Shown here: piece by piece, positions 16,693 through 25,032 of the stretch | How positions within the stretch are numbered: position 1 is the stretch's first letter | How the letters are laid out: every line of letters begins with the position of its first letter | From: Paraplanobispora takensis | GTDB lineage: Bacteria > Actinomycetota > Actinomycetes > Streptosporangiales > Streptosporangiaceae | Reading direction: 5' to 3' | DNA: 64,000 nucleotides | Assembly (NCBI RefSeq): GCF_016863195.1 | Contig: NZ_BOOK01000040.1 | Location: 62,001 to 126,000 of the forward strand | Position numbers and translations under genes: made by a program | The notes under the pieces: generated by a model | Databases searched by the model: none | Told to the model about the DNA's origin: nothing | Seen by the model: only the letters and a program-made list of their open reading frames with translations

Positions 16693-17166
16693 CTACTGCC
16701 GGGCGCTGGAGACGGCCAGCGGCTCGCTCGGCGCCCTGCCCTTGGCCTTGACCATCTCCTCGCACAGCTCCTGGAGCTGGTTGCGGCCCATCGCCTTACG
16801 CACCTCGGGGAACCACTCGTTCTCCTCCTCCTCGACGTGGTGGCGGACGTTCTCCATGAGAACGGTCACCTTGGCGTCGAAGCGCTCGTCCCGGGGGTCC
16901 ATGTCCTTGAGCTCGGAGAGCATCCAGACCACCACGTGGTGCTCCTCCACGCTCTCCAGGACGTGGTCCACGGTCTCCGGCGCGGCGGCGCGGGCGGCGG
17001 GGTAGAAGACCTCCTCCTCGATGTACGCGTGGGCGGTGAGTTCCTCGATCATCTGGTCGACGAGCTTGCGCTTCTCGTCGTAGGCGTCCTCACCGGCCTT
17101 CTCGAACTGCTTGAACAGCTTCTCGACCGTCTTGTGGTCTTCCCTCAGGAGAACGATGGCGTCCAC
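16693..17166 (-). CDS. Hemerythrin HHE domain protein
   Basis: The product is 157 residues from GTG 17166 (VDAIVLLREDHKTVEKLF). A four-helix bundle with the spaced histidine/glutamate ligands of a di-iron site is visible: His in LREDHKTV, LTAHAYIEEEVFYP, ESVEEHHVVVWML, and VRHHVEEEENEWFPE. Such proteins bind O2 or NO, or sense oxidants. It sits 70 bases after the alcohol dehydrogenase gene on the same strand, in a block of oxidative-stress genes, so co-expression is likely. Confidence 0.9.
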   Translation of the reverse strand: MDAIVLLREDHKTVEKLFKQFEKAGEDAYDEKRKLVDQMIEELTAHAYIEEEVFYPAARAAAPETVDHVLESVEEHHVVVWMLSELKDMDPRDERFDAKVTVLMENVRHHVEEEENEWFPEVRKAMGRNQLQELCEEMVKAKGRAPSEPLAVSSARQ

Positions 17167-17236
17167 GGGTTCCCTTTCTATCGATGGAGCGGTTCTGGAA
17201 GCCGAGACGGGGGCGGCGGCCCCCGCCTCAGGGGCC

Positions 17237-18418
17237 TCAGGGATTGAGCAGGACCTTGATCGCCCCGTCCTGCTTCTTCTGGAAGATCTCGTAGGCGTGC
17301 GGCGCCCGGTCCAGCGGCATCCTGTGGGTGGCCAGGTCCATGACGCCCAGGGGGTCGGCGTCATCGGTGACCAGCGGCATCAGTTCGTCGATCCAGCGCT
17401 TGACGTGGGCCTGGCCCATCCGCACGGTGACGCCCTTGTCGAACATCCTCAGCATCGGCATCGGGTCGGCCATGCCGCCGTAGACGCCGCTGACGGAGAT
17501 CGTCCCGCCGCGCCGTACCGTCTCGATGGCCTGGTAGAGCGCGGCCAGCCGGTCCACGCCCGCGTTGGTCATCAGCGGGGCCGCGATCGCGTCGGGCAGC
17601 ATGCCGGTGAGCGTGTGGGCGAACTTCGCGACCGGCGAGCCGTGCGCCTCCATGCCGACGGCGTCGATGACCGAGTCGGTGCCGCGTCCGCCGGTCAGCT
17701 CCCGGACCGCCTCGGGGACGTCGTCGGTCACCTCGCTGTCCAGTACCTCGATCCCGTGCCGGCGGGCCATCTCCAGCCGTTCGGGCACCCCGTCGACGCC
17801 GATCACCCGGTATCCGAGGTGCTTGGCGATGCGGGCGCTCATCTGGCCGATCGGGCCGAGGCCGAAGACCGTGACGCTGCCGCCCTCGGGGATCCCGGCG
17901 TAGTCCACTGCCTGCCAGGAGGTCGGCAGCACGTCCGACAGGTAGACGAAGCGCTCGTCCGCCGGGCCCTCGGGGACCTTGATCGGGCCGAACTGGGCCT
18001 GCGGGACGCGCAGGTACTCCGCCTGGCCGCCGGGGACCTCGCCGTACAGCTTGGTGTAGCCGAACAGCGCCGCGCCCATGCCGTGCTCGCGGACCTGGGT
18101 GGTCTCGCACTGGGCGAAGAGGTTCATGCCGCACATGTGGCAGTGACCGCAGGAGATGTTGAAGGGGATGACGACCCGGTCACCCGGCTTGATGTGGCCG
18201 ACGTCGGCGCCCACCTCCTCGACGATGCCCATCGGTTCGTGGCCGAGCACGTCGCCCGGCTCGATGAAGGGGCCGAGGACCTCGTACAGGTGCAGGTCGG
18301 AACCGCAGATCGCGGTCGTCGTGACCTTGATGATCGCGTCGGTGGGTTCCTTGATCGCGGGGTCGGAGACCTCCTCGACCCGTACGTCGCGCTTGCCGTG
18401 CCAGGTGACGGCCTTCAT
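17237..18418 (-). CDS. Zinc-dependent medium-chain alcohol/formaldehyde dehydrogenase
   Basis: The product is 393 residues. Catalytic zinc ligands are visible at Cys38 (ICGSDLH) and His60-Glu61 (GHEPMG). The structural zinc loop has Cys90, 93, 96 and 104. The nucleotide fold shows VFGLGPIGQMSARIAK. Length and motifs fit the glutathione-independent formaldehyde dehydrogenase-like branch of MDR enzymes. It is preceded by a SigB/SigF-type promoter (18455-18478) and lies between an F420 oxidoreductase and a hemerythrin gene. This suggests a stress-induced detoxifying dehydrogenase; the substrate is not determinable. Confidence 0.9.
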   Translation of the reverse strand: MKAVTWHGKRDVRVEEVSDPAIKEPTDAIIKVTTTAICGSDLHLYEVLGPFIEPGDVLGHEPMGIVEEVGADVGHIKPGDRVVIPFNISCGHCHMCGMNLFAQCETTQVREHGMGAALFGYTKLYGEVPGGQAEYLRVPQAQFGPIKVPEGPADERFVYLSDVLPTSWQAVDYAGIPEGGSVTVFGLGPIGQMSARIAKHLGYRVIGVDGVPERLEMARRHGIEVLDSEVTDDVPEAVRELTGGRGTDSVIDAVGMEAHGSPVAKFAHTLTGMLPDAIAAPLMTNAGVDRLAALYQAIETVRRGGTISVSGVYGGMADPMPMLRMFDKGVTVRMGQAHVKRWIDELMPLVTDDADPLGVMDLATHRMPLDRAPHAYEIFQKKQDGAIKVLLNP

Positions 18419-18454
18419 AGTCTCTTGTCTCCTCTCCGATCCGACGTATGGCGT

Positions 18455-18478
18455 CTACCCGTACCCGGGCCGGCAAAC
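18455..18478 (-). promoter_or_regulatory. SigB/SigF-type promoter of the alcohol dehydrogenase gene
   Basis: Read leftward: GTTT (18478-18475), 14 bases, GGGTAG (18460-18455). A start site about 7 bases on would leave a 30-base leader before ATG 18418. Confidence 0.65.
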
Positions 18479-18480
18479 GG

Positions 18481-19434
18481 TCAGCGCAGACGGGGCAGGA
18501 CCTCCTTGGCGTAGAAGTCGAAGAAGGCGTCCTGTTCCTGGCCGATCTGGCTGATGTAGACCTCGTCGAAACCGGCGTCGAGGTACTCCTTGACCGCCTT
18601 GACGTGGACCTCGGGGTCGGGGCCGCACGGCGAGCCCTGACTGGCGTCCTCCACCGAGACCATCTGCGCCAGCTGCTCGAAGTGCCGGGGCAGCGGCAGG
18701 AGCTGGGCCGCCTCGCCCTGGATGCCCTGGGTCGGCCAGAGCCGGTGCACGGTCTTGCGCGCGGTGTCCTCGTCGGCGGCGTAGCAGACCTTCAGGCCGC
18801 CCTGCACGGTCTTGTCCCCGCCGCCGGAGGTGCGGAACATGCTCACCATGTCGGCGGAGGGGCCGGTGGAGATGTAGCCGTCGCCGATGCGCCCGGCCAG
18901 CTGCACCGACTTCTCGCCGAAGCCGGAGATGTAGACCGGCGGCGGCTCGTCGGGCAGCGTGTAGAGGCGGGCGGTGTCGACGTCGTAGTGCGTGCCGCGG
19001 TGGGTCACCAGCTTGCCGCTCCACAGCTCGCGCATCACCTCGATCGCCTCCTCCAGCATCTCCAGCCGTTCCTCGGCCGGAGGCCAGTGCGAGTCGATGA
19101 TGTGCTCGTTGAGCGCCTCACCGGTGCCGACGCCGAGCCGGAAGCGGCCCTCGGTCAGCGCCGCGGTGGTCGCGGCGGCCTGGGCGATGACCGCCGGGTG
19201 GATGCGGACCAGCGGGCAGGTCACCGCCGTGGTGATCGGCAGCGACGTCGCCTCGGCGATGGCGCCGATCACCGACCAGACGAACGGGCTCTGGCCCTGC
19301 TCGTCCAGCCAGGGGTGGAAGTGGTCGGAGATCCACAGAGCCTCGAACCCCGCCTGCTCGGCGAGCTTGGCCTGGCGCACCAGCTCCTTGGGCCCGTGCT
19401 CCTCACTCGACAGGAAATATCCGAATTTAGCCAT
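18481..19434 (-). CDS. LLM-class F420-dependent oxidoreductase (glucose-6-phosphate dehydrogenase-like, TIGR03557 type)
   Basis: The product is 317 residues from ATG 19434 with GGGAGG four bases upstream. It is a luciferase-like TIM barrel with the F420-binding SDHFHPW at 36-42 and AALTEGRFRLGVGTGEALNE. The latter matches the FGD-related family that uses F420 as hydride carrier. FGD itself oxidises glucose-6-phosphate; relatives in this subfamily have unknown substrates. It has its own stress-type promoter at 19470-19493. F420H2 made here could serve the DUF385 enzyme at 12277. Confidence 0.88.
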   Translation of the reverse strand: MAKFGYFLSSEEHGPKELVRQAKLAEQAGFEALWISDHFHPWLDEQGQSPFVWSVIGAIAEATSLPITTAVTCPLVRIHPAVIAQAAATTAALTEGRFRLGVGTGEALNEHIIDSHWPPAEERLEMLEEAIEVMRELWSGKLVTHRGTHYDVDTARLYTLPDEPPPVYISGFGEKSVQLAGRIGDGYISTGPSADMVSMFRTSGGGDKTVQGGLKVCYAADEDTARKTVHRLWPTQGIQGEAAQLLPLPRHFEQLAQMVSVEDASQGSPCGPDPEVHVKAVKEYLDAGFDEVYISQIGQEQDAFFDFYAKEVLPRLR

Positions 19435-19469
19435 GTTGCCTCCCTGGCGTGAGCTGCATGGACTTCTCC

Positions 19470-19493
19470 ATACCCATGGCGTAAAGGCCAAAC
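19470..19493 (-). promoter_or_regulatory. SigB/SigF-type promoter of the F420 oxidoreductase gene
   Basis: Read leftward: GTTT (19493-19490), 14 bases, GGGTAT (19475-19470), then a leader of about 30 bases that includes the ribosome site. Same spacing as the neighbouring promoters. Confidence 0.7.
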
Positions 19494-19714
19494 AGGGCAC
19501 TCACCGCCGAACCACTCACACAGGAGGTCGACCCGACACCCCTCCCTCCCCCGGCCCTCCGGAAAGGCGCATAACAAATCAGCCGGATCACCGCACAACC
19601 GGCGCCCGCCTTGTGTGTTCGCCCTCCGAGGGGCGAGACTGAGGGGACCAGGCGCATGAGCGGGCCAGGAGATTCCAGGACCGCTGCCATCATGGCGCTG
19701 GTCTGGAGTCACCT

Positions 19715-20086
19715 ATGCCGCTGAAGATCAACAGGGAGCGCCACGACGACTTCACCATCATCACGATCATCGGTGAGGTCGACAAGACGGAGGAGGCGCT
19801 GCTCAGCGAGCAGATCAACGAGGCGCTCACGGTCACCCGGCCTCGACTGCTGTTCGATCTTTCCTCTATGGACTTCATCGATTCCTCAGGGCTCCGGCTC
19901 CTCGTCCAGGCCTCCAGCAGGGCCCACCGCTGCGGCGGCACCTGCGCCCTGTGCTGCCTGAACCCCGTGCCCCGCCGCATCATGCGGCTGACCGGCCTCG
20001 ACGCCGCCTTCGACGTCTATCCGACGCTCCAGGAGGCCCTCCTGCACGGACGGCCCGAGAGCGTCGCCTCGGTCAAGCTCGTCTGA
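19715..20086 (+). CDS. STAS-domain anti-sigma factor antagonist
   Basis: The product is 123 residues, a single STAS domain with the phosphorylation loop MDFIDSSGLRLL (Ser57/Ser58, the position phosphorylated in SpoIIAA). Such proteins release a sigma factor by binding its anti-sigma kinase when unphosphorylated. No RsbW-like kinase or sigma gene is adjacent. Its place among genes with SigB/SigF-type promoters is suggestive but unproven. The 280-base gap upstream holds the promoter of the divergent oxidoreductase; no promoter for this gene was recognised. Confidence 0.88.
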   Translation: MPLKINRERHDDFTIITIIGEVDKTEEALLSEQINEALTVTRPRLLFDLSSMDFIDSSGLRLLVQASSRAHRCGGTCALCCLNPVPRRIMRLTGLDAAFDVYPTLQEALLHGRPESVASVKLV

Positions 20087-20183
20087 TCATCCGCATGCAT
20101 CGCCCGCGTACCCCGTGAAGCCGCATACGCCGAAAATCACACCCCCGCCGGTTCACCCCCGGCTGTGAGGGCATCCGGGAGGT

Positions 20184-21233
20184 ATGCGTGTAACAGTGGT
20201 CGGCGCCACCGGAAACCTCGGCACCAGCGTGGTGTCCTCCCTGGTGGCAGACAGCAGCGTCACATCCGTTCTCGGCCTGGCCCGCAGGCCGCCCGACTGG
20301 CGTCCAGAGAAGACCGAATGGCGCTCCGTGGACGTCTCCTCCGGAGATCTGGCCCCGCACTTCGAGGGCTCCGACGCGGTCGTGCACCTGGCCTGGCTGT
20401 TCCAGCCGACCCGCGACCCGATCACGACCTGGCGCGTCAACGCGCTGGGCAGCATGCGGGTCTTCGCGGCGGCGGCCCGCGCCAAGGTGCCCGCCCTGGT
20501 GTACTCCTCCTCCGTGGGCGCCTACTCCCCCGGCCCGAAGGACCGACCGGTCTCCGAGGACTGGCCCACCCACGGCTGGCCCGGAGCCGCCTACGGGCGG
20601 GAGAAGGCCTATGTCGAGCGGGCGCTGGACCTCTTCGAGCACGAGCACCCGGACATCAGGGTGGTACGGCTGCGCCCCGGCTTCGTCTTCAAGCGGGAGG
20701 CCGCGACCGAGCAGCGGCGGCTGTTCGCCGGCCCCTTCCTGCCCCAGCGGCTGGTACGGCCCGGCCTGATCCCCGTCGTCCCCGACGTCCCCGGTCTCCG
20801 CTTCCAGGCGGTGCACGGAGACGACATCGGCCAGGCCTTCCACCGGGCGGTGACCTCGCAGGTGTCGGGCGCCTTCAACATCGCCGCCGACCCGGTGATC
20901 GACCCCGCGGTCCTGGCCGAGTTCCTCGGCGCCCGCCGGGTGCGCGTCCCCGGCCGGCTGCTGCGGGGCGCGGTCTCGGCCGCCTGGCACGCGCGCCTGG
21001 TGCCGGCCGCCCCGGACCTGTTCGACATGCTGCTCGCCGTACCGATCATGGACGTCTCCCGGGCGCGCGCCGAGCTCGGCTGGCAGCCCCGGTACTCCGC
21101 GGTCGACGCGCTGCGCGACCTGATGGAGGGCATGCGCACCACCTCGGGCATGGCCACACCGCCGCTGTCGGCGAGCACCGGAGGGCCGCTGCGGATCGGC
21201 GAGCTGGCGACCGGGGTGGGCAGACGCCCGTAG
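20184..21233 (+). CDS. NAD-dependent epimerase/dehydratase (extended SDR)
   Basis: The product is 349 residues. The N-terminal nucleotide motif is VTVVGATGNLGTSVV; the catalytic pair is Tyr137 and Lys141 in AAYGREKAY, with Ser in YSSSVGAYSPG. The sugar or other substrate pocket cannot be assigned. The start has GGGAGG just upstream. It precedes the HPII catalase by 100 bases, but that gene has its own promoter. Possible roles include sugar-nucleotide or quinone reduction. Confidence 0.85.
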   Translation: MRVTVVGATGNLGTSVVSSLVADSSVTSVLGLARRPPDWRPEKTEWRSVDVSSGDLAPHFEGSDAVVHLAWLFQPTRDPITTWRVNALGSMRVFAAAARAKVPALVYSSSVGAYSPGPKDRPVSEDWPTHGWPGAAYGREKAYVERALDLFEHEHPDIRVVRLRPGFVFKREAATEQRRLFAGPFLPQRLVRPGLIPVVPDVPGLRFQAVHGDDIGQAFHRAVTSQVSGAFNIAADPVIDPAVLAEFLGARRVRVPGRLLRGAVSAAWHARLVPAAPDLFDMLLAVPIMDVSRARAELGWQPRYSAVDALRDLMEGMRTTSGMATPPLSASTGGPLRIGELATGVGRRP

Positions 21234-21254
21234 AAGCCAGACCGTTCCTTTCCC

Positions 21255-21278
21255 GTTTCGGTGACACCTCCCGGGTAT
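21255..21278 (+). promoter_or_regulatory. SigB/SigF-type promoter of the HPII catalase gene
   Basis: GTTT (21255-21258), 14 bases, GGGTAT (21273-21278); predicted start about 21285, 48 bases before ATG 21333. This is the best match in the window to the general-stress sigma consensus. Confidence 0.75.
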
Positions 21279-21332
21279 GGCGCTTTTCGAGGCGGAGATC
21301 TCCCCGCCCGATCGCACACCCGAAGGAGACCG

Positions 21333-23402
21333 ATGCTCGGCGACCGCCGCACGGACAAGGACAAGCAACTCGACGATGTCCGGGTCGGTTACGAGGACAC
21401 CGCCCTCACCACCGACCAGGGCGTCCCGGTGGACGACACCGACAACTCGCTGCGCCCGGGCGAGCGGGGCCCGACCCTGATGGAGGATTTTCACTTCCGG
21501 GAGAAGATCACCCATTTCGACCACGAGCGGATCCCCGAGCGGGTGGTGCACGCCCGAGGCGCGGGCGCCCACGGGTATTTCGAGCCCTACGACGACTCGC
21601 TGGCCCCCTTCACCAGCGCGCAGTTCCTGACCAGCCCGAAGGTGCGCACCCCCGTGTTCGTGCGCTTCTCCACCGTGGCGGGCTCGCGCGGCTCGGCGGA
21701 CACCGTGCGCGACGTGCGCGGCTTCGCCGTGAAGTTCTTCACCCCGCAGGGCAACTTCGACCTGGTCGGCAACAACATGCCGGTCTTCTTCATCCAGGAC
21801 GGGATCAAGTTCCCCGACTTCGTGCACGCGGTGAAGCCGGAGCCGCACAACGAGGTCCCGCAGGCCTCCTCGGCGCACGACACCCTGTGGGACTTCGTGC
21901 AGCTCCAGCCGGAGAGCACCCACATGATCATGTGGTTGATGTCGGACCGGGCCCTGCCGCGCAGCTACCGGATGATGCAGGGCTTCGGCGTCCACACCTT
22001 CCGGTTCGTCGACGCCGAGGGCCGGGGCACCTTCGTGAAGTTCCACTGGAAGCCCAAGCTGGGCATCCACTCGCTGGTCTGGGACGAGACCCAGAAGATC
22101 GCCGGCAAGGACCCCGACTTCAACCGCAAGGACCTGTGGGAGGCGATCGAGAGCGGGAACCTCCCCGAGTGGGAGCTCGGTGTCCAGCTCGTGGCGCAGG
22201 AGGACGAGCACGCCTTCGACTTCGACCTGCTCGACGCCACGAAGATCATCCCTGAGGAGGTCGTCCCGGTACGGCCGGTCGGGCGCCTGGTGCTCGACCG
22301 CAACCCCGACAACTTCTTCGCCGAGACCGAGCAGGTCGCCTTCCACATCGGCAACGTCGTGCCCGGCATCGACTTCACCAACGACCCGCTGCTGCAGGGC
22401 CGCCTGTTCTCCTATCTCGACACCCAGCTCATCAGGCTCGGCGGGCCCAACTTCACCCAGATCCCGATCAACCGGCCCCTGGCCGAGGTGCGCAACCACC
22501 ACCGGGACGGCTATCACCAGACGGCGATCCCCCGGGGACAGGTGAGCTATCACCCCAATTCCCTGGGCGGGGGCTGCCCCGTGCCCGGCTCCCCCGGCGC
22601 CTACCGGCACTACCAGGAGCGGGTGGACGGGCACAAGATCCGCAAGCGCAGCGAGAGCTTCTCCGACCACTACAGCCAGGCGACGCTGTTCTGGAACAGC
22701 ATGTCCGCCTGGGAGAGGCAGCACATCGTCGACGCCTTCCGCTTCGAGCTCGGCAAGGTGGTCAACGTGCACATCCGCGAGGGCGTGGTCCGCAACCTCG
22801 CCAACGTCGACCACGAGCTGGCCGTCTCGGTGGCCGCGGGGATCGGCGTCGAGCCGCCGCCGCCCGCCGCCCCCAACCACGGCCGCCTCTCCCCCGCGCT
22901 CAGCCAGGCCCACGCCCCGGTCCAGGGCGTCGCCACCCGGAAGATCGCGATCCTGGTGGCCGACGGCGCCGATTCCGCCCAGGTGAAGGCGGTGCGCTCG
23001 GCGCTGACCGGCATGGGGGCGATCTGCGAGGTGCTGGGCCCGCGAGGCGGCGCCGTACGGGACGGCGAGGGCGACCCCTTGCCGGTGACCCACGCGATGA
23101 ACACGACGGCCTCGGTGCTCTACGACGCCGTGCTGGTGCCCGGCGGACAGGAGTCGGCGCGTGAGCTGAGCCTGGACGGCCTGGCCGTGCACTACGTCGC
23201 CGAGGCCTTCAAGCACGGCAAGGCGATCGGCGCCCTCGGCTCCGGGAGCCGGCTGCTGGAGATCGCCCGGCTCGGTCCCGGCCGGCACCCCGGCGTGGTC
23301 ACCGACGACGGCGACGATGTCGACGGGTTCGTGAAGGCCTTCGCCGCCGCGGTCGCCGCCCACCGCCACCCGGAGCGTGCGATCCACTCCGTCCCGGCCT
23401 GA
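21333..23402 (+). CDS. katE: Large-subunit catalase HPII with C-terminal DJ-1/PfpI-like domain
   Basis: The product is 689 residues from ATG 21333 (GAAGGAG upstream). It converts hydrogen peroxide to water and oxygen. The heme pocket shows the distal His73 in [15 protein letters not shown], the Asn in FDLVGNNMPVFF, and the proximal Tyr in GRLFSYLDTQ. The extra C-terminal domain (about 530-680: KIAILVADGADSAQVKAV, DAVLVPGGQESARE) is the flavodoxin/DJ-1-like fold specific to large clade 2 catalases. It is likely induced in stationary phase or osmotic stress from the promoter at 21255. A strong terminator follows. Confidence 0.95.
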   Translation: MLGDRRTDKDKQLDDVRVGYEDTALTTDQGVPVDDTDNSLRPGERGPTLMEDFHFREKITHFDHERIPERVVHARGAGAHGYFEPYDDSLAPFTSAQFLTSPKVRTPVFVRFSTVAGSRGSADTVRDVRGFAVKFFTPQGNFDLVGNNMPVFFIQDGIKFPDFVHAVKPEPHNEVPQASSAHDTLWDFVQLQPESTHMIMWLMSDRALPRSYRMMQGFGVHTFRFVDAEGRGTFVKFHWKPKLGIHSLVWDETQKIAGKDPDFNRKDLWEAIESGNLPEWELGVQLVAQEDEHAFDFDLLDATKIIPEEVVPVRPVGRLVLDRNPDNFFAETEQVAFHIGNVVPGIDFTNDPLLQGRLFSYLDTQLIRLGGPNFTQIPINRPLAEVRNHHRDGYHQTAIPRGQVSYHPNSLGGGCPVPGSPGAYRHYQERVDGHKIRKRSESFSDHYSQATLFWNSMSAWERQHIVDAFRFELGKVVNVHIREGVVRNLANVDHELAVSVAAGIGVEPPPPAAPNHGRLSPALSQAHAPVQGVATRKIAILVADGADSAQVKAVRSALTGMGAICEVLGPRGGAVRDGEGDPLPVTHAMNTTASVLYDAVLVPGGQESARELSLDGLAVHYVAEAFKHGKAIGALGSGSRLLEIARLGPGRHPGVVTDDGDDVDGFVKAFAAAVAAHRHPERAIHSVPA

Positions 23403-23423
23403 CCCGTACGGCCCGCGCGGACG

Positions 23424-23462
23424 CGAAGGGGCCCGGCCGCATCCGGCGGCCGGGCCCCTTCG
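23424..23462. terminator. 17-bp perfect hairpin between convergent genes
   Basis: Arms beginning CGAAGGGGCCCGGCCGC and its exact inverse flank the loop ATCCG, between the catalase stop and the DUF4383 stop at 23486. Confidence 0.85.
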
Positions 23463-23485
23463 GCGTCCTCTCCGTCGGCCGCCCG

Positions 23486-23932
23486 TCAGATCCGCGAGGA
23501 GACGGGACGGCGGGTGAGCAGGAAGCCCATGGCGAGCATGCCCAGGCCGAGCACCAGGTGCAGCCAGTTGTCGGCGTTGTTGACCGGGACGAAGTTGGCC
23601 GCGGTGTCGTGGCCGACGACCATGCCGTACAGCCAGAGCAGCAGGTAGACGACCCCGCCGCCGATCAGGTAGCTACGGGCTCCCGACCACGTCCGAGCGA
23701 GCGCGACGCCCGCCACTCCGAACAGGAGGTGGACGATGTTGTGCAGGATCGAGACTTCGAAGATCCCAAGCAGCATCGCGTCCGACTGGTGACCGGCGAA
23801 CTCGAGCTGGTCGACGTTCGTGGTTATGCCGGGGATGAACCCCAGGATGCCGACGAGCAGGAATACGACCCCGACGATCAGCGCAGCGAGCTGCACCGGC
23901 GTGCGTGCGGTACGGGGGTGCGCTGCGTTCAT
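23486..23932 (-). CDS. DUF4383 membrane protein
   Basis: The product is 148 residues from ATG 23932 (GGGAGG upstream). Four hydrophobic helices are visible: LAALIVGVVFLLVGILGFIP, HNIVHLLFGVAGVALA, YLIGGGVVYLLLWLYGMVVG, and WLHLVLGLGMLAMGFLLTRR. Conserved family features include GFIPG and an HNIVHLL/NWLHLVLG pair of polar residues in the membrane. The function is unknown; members are frequent beside stress genes in actinobacteria. A weaker stress-type promoter lies at 23972-23996. Confidence 0.85.
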   Translation of the reverse strand: MNAAHPRTARTPVQLAALIVGVVFLLVGILGFIPGITTNVDQLEFAGHQSDAMLLGIFEVSILHNIVHLLFGVAGVALARTWSGARSYLIGGGVVYLLLWLYGMVVGHDTAANFVPVNNADNWLHLVLGLGMLAMGFLLTRRPVSSRI

Positions 23933-23971
23933 GACGCCTCCCAATATTCGGTTCGGTTGTGATCGTCTCCG

Positions 23972-23996
23972 CTACCCCCGGCGGGGGGAGGTAATC
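23972..23996 (-). promoter_or_regulatory. Possible stress-type promoter of the DUF4383 gene
   Basis: Read leftward: GATT, 15 bases, GGGTAG. One mismatch in the -35 compared with the GTTT sites nearby, so this is a low-confidence member. Confidence 0.35.
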
Positions 23997-24069
23997 ACTC
24001 CCGCGTGCGTCCATACCGTGAAGGTGACCGGCAGGTGAGGGCCCCGCCCGCCGGGGCAGGGGGCGGGGC

Positions 24070-24969
24070 ATGGCGAACATCCTGGTGGGCACGGCCTCGT
24101 GGACCGACCGGTCCCTGCTCGACTCGGGCTGGTATCCCGCGGAGGCCTCGACCCCCGCAGACCGGCTGGCCTACTACGCGCGGCGGTTCCCGCTGGTGGA
24201 GGTGGACGCCACCTACTACCATCCCCCCTCGCTCAAGACCGTGCAGGCCTGGCGGGACCGCACGCCCGCGGGCTTCACCTTCAACGTCAAGGCGTTCTCC
24301 CTGCTGACCGGGCACCCCACCCGCGCGCGCTCGCTGTACAAGGACCTGCGCACGGCGCTCGGCGACCCGGACGGCTCCCTGTACGCCCGCGACGTCGGCC
24401 CGGAGATCCTCGACGAGGTGTGGCGGCGATTCCTCGCCACGCTCACGCCCCTGCACGAGGCGGGCAAGCTCGGCGCCGTGCTCCTGCAGTTCCCCCCGTG
24501 GCTGCCGGCCGGGGAGCGCAACCGGCGTCACGTGCTGGAGTGCGTACGGCGCTGCGCCCCGATGCGGGCGTGCGTGGAGTTCCGCAACCGCACCTGGATG
24601 GAGGAGGACGAGCGCGCCCGCACGCTCGACTTCCTGGCCTCCCACGGCATCCCCTACGTCAGCGTGGACATGCCGCAGGGCCACCCCTCGTCGGTCCCGC
24701 CCGTCCTGGCCGCCACCGCCGACCTGGCGGTGGTCCGCTTCCACGGTCATTCGGAGAAGTGGGCCAGCAAGCGGATCGAGGAGCGGTTCGCCTACTACTA
24801 CTCCGAGGCCGAGCTGGAGCGCTGGGCCGCCAGGATCGGCGAGTTCTCGCGGGAGGCGGAGACCGTGCACGTCCTGATGAACAACTGCTGCCGCGACAAC
24901 GCCCAGCGCAACGCCGCCCGGATGGCGGAGATCCTCAGCGATCTCGCCGTCCCGGCCCGGTCCTCCTGA
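24070..24969 (+). CDS. DUF72 (YecE-like) TIM-barrel protein
   Basis: The product is 299 residues. Family hallmarks are seen: ILVGTASWTDRSLL at the N-terminus, FPLVEVDATYYHPPS, GFTFNVKAFSLLTGHP, LLQFPPWLP, CVEFRNRTWMEED and VRFHGHSEKW. DUF72 proteins are widespread, probably binding nucleic acid or a phosphorylated ligand at the barrel end, but no activity is established. The stretch DNAQRNAARMAEIL closes the domain. Monocistronic, ended by the hairpin at 24992. Confidence 0.88.
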   Translation: MANILVGTASWTDRSLLDSGWYPAEASTPADRLAYYARRFPLVEVDATYYHPPSLKTVQAWRDRTPAGFTFNVKAFSLLTGHPTRARSLYKDLRTALGDPDGSLYARDVGPEILDEVWRRFLATLTPLHEAGKLGAVLLQFPPWLPAGERNRRHVLECVRRCAPMRACVEFRNRTWMEEDERARTLDFLASHGIPYVSVDMPQGHPSSVPPVLAATADLAVVRFHGHSEKWASKRIEERFAYYYSEAELERWAARIGEFSREAETVHVLMNNCCRDNAQRNAARMAEILSDLAVPARSS

Positions 24970-24991
24970 GGCCGCCGCGTCGTCCGGGAGG

Positions 24992-25020
24992 CCGGGCGGT
25001 CCGGTCACCCGGACGCCCGG
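24992..25020. terminator. Hairpin between convergent genes
   Basis: CCGGGCGGTCCGG and CCGGACGCCCGG pair with one bulged base around TCAC, between the DUF72 stop and the convergent stop at 25033. Confidence 0.65.
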
Positions 25021-25032
25021 CCGGGCCGGTGG

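Noticed and set aside
20151-20174. GTTC-N14-GGGCAT upstream of the epimerase gene as another stress promoter
   Set aside because: The predicted start site would lie after the ribosome site, only three bases before the ATG, and both elements carry mismatches.
20073-23387. A 1104-codon leftward frame opposite the epimerase and HPII catalase
   Set aside because: Antisense of two well-recognised enzymes; the translation is Val/Leu/Asp/Gly-rich with no domain pattern.
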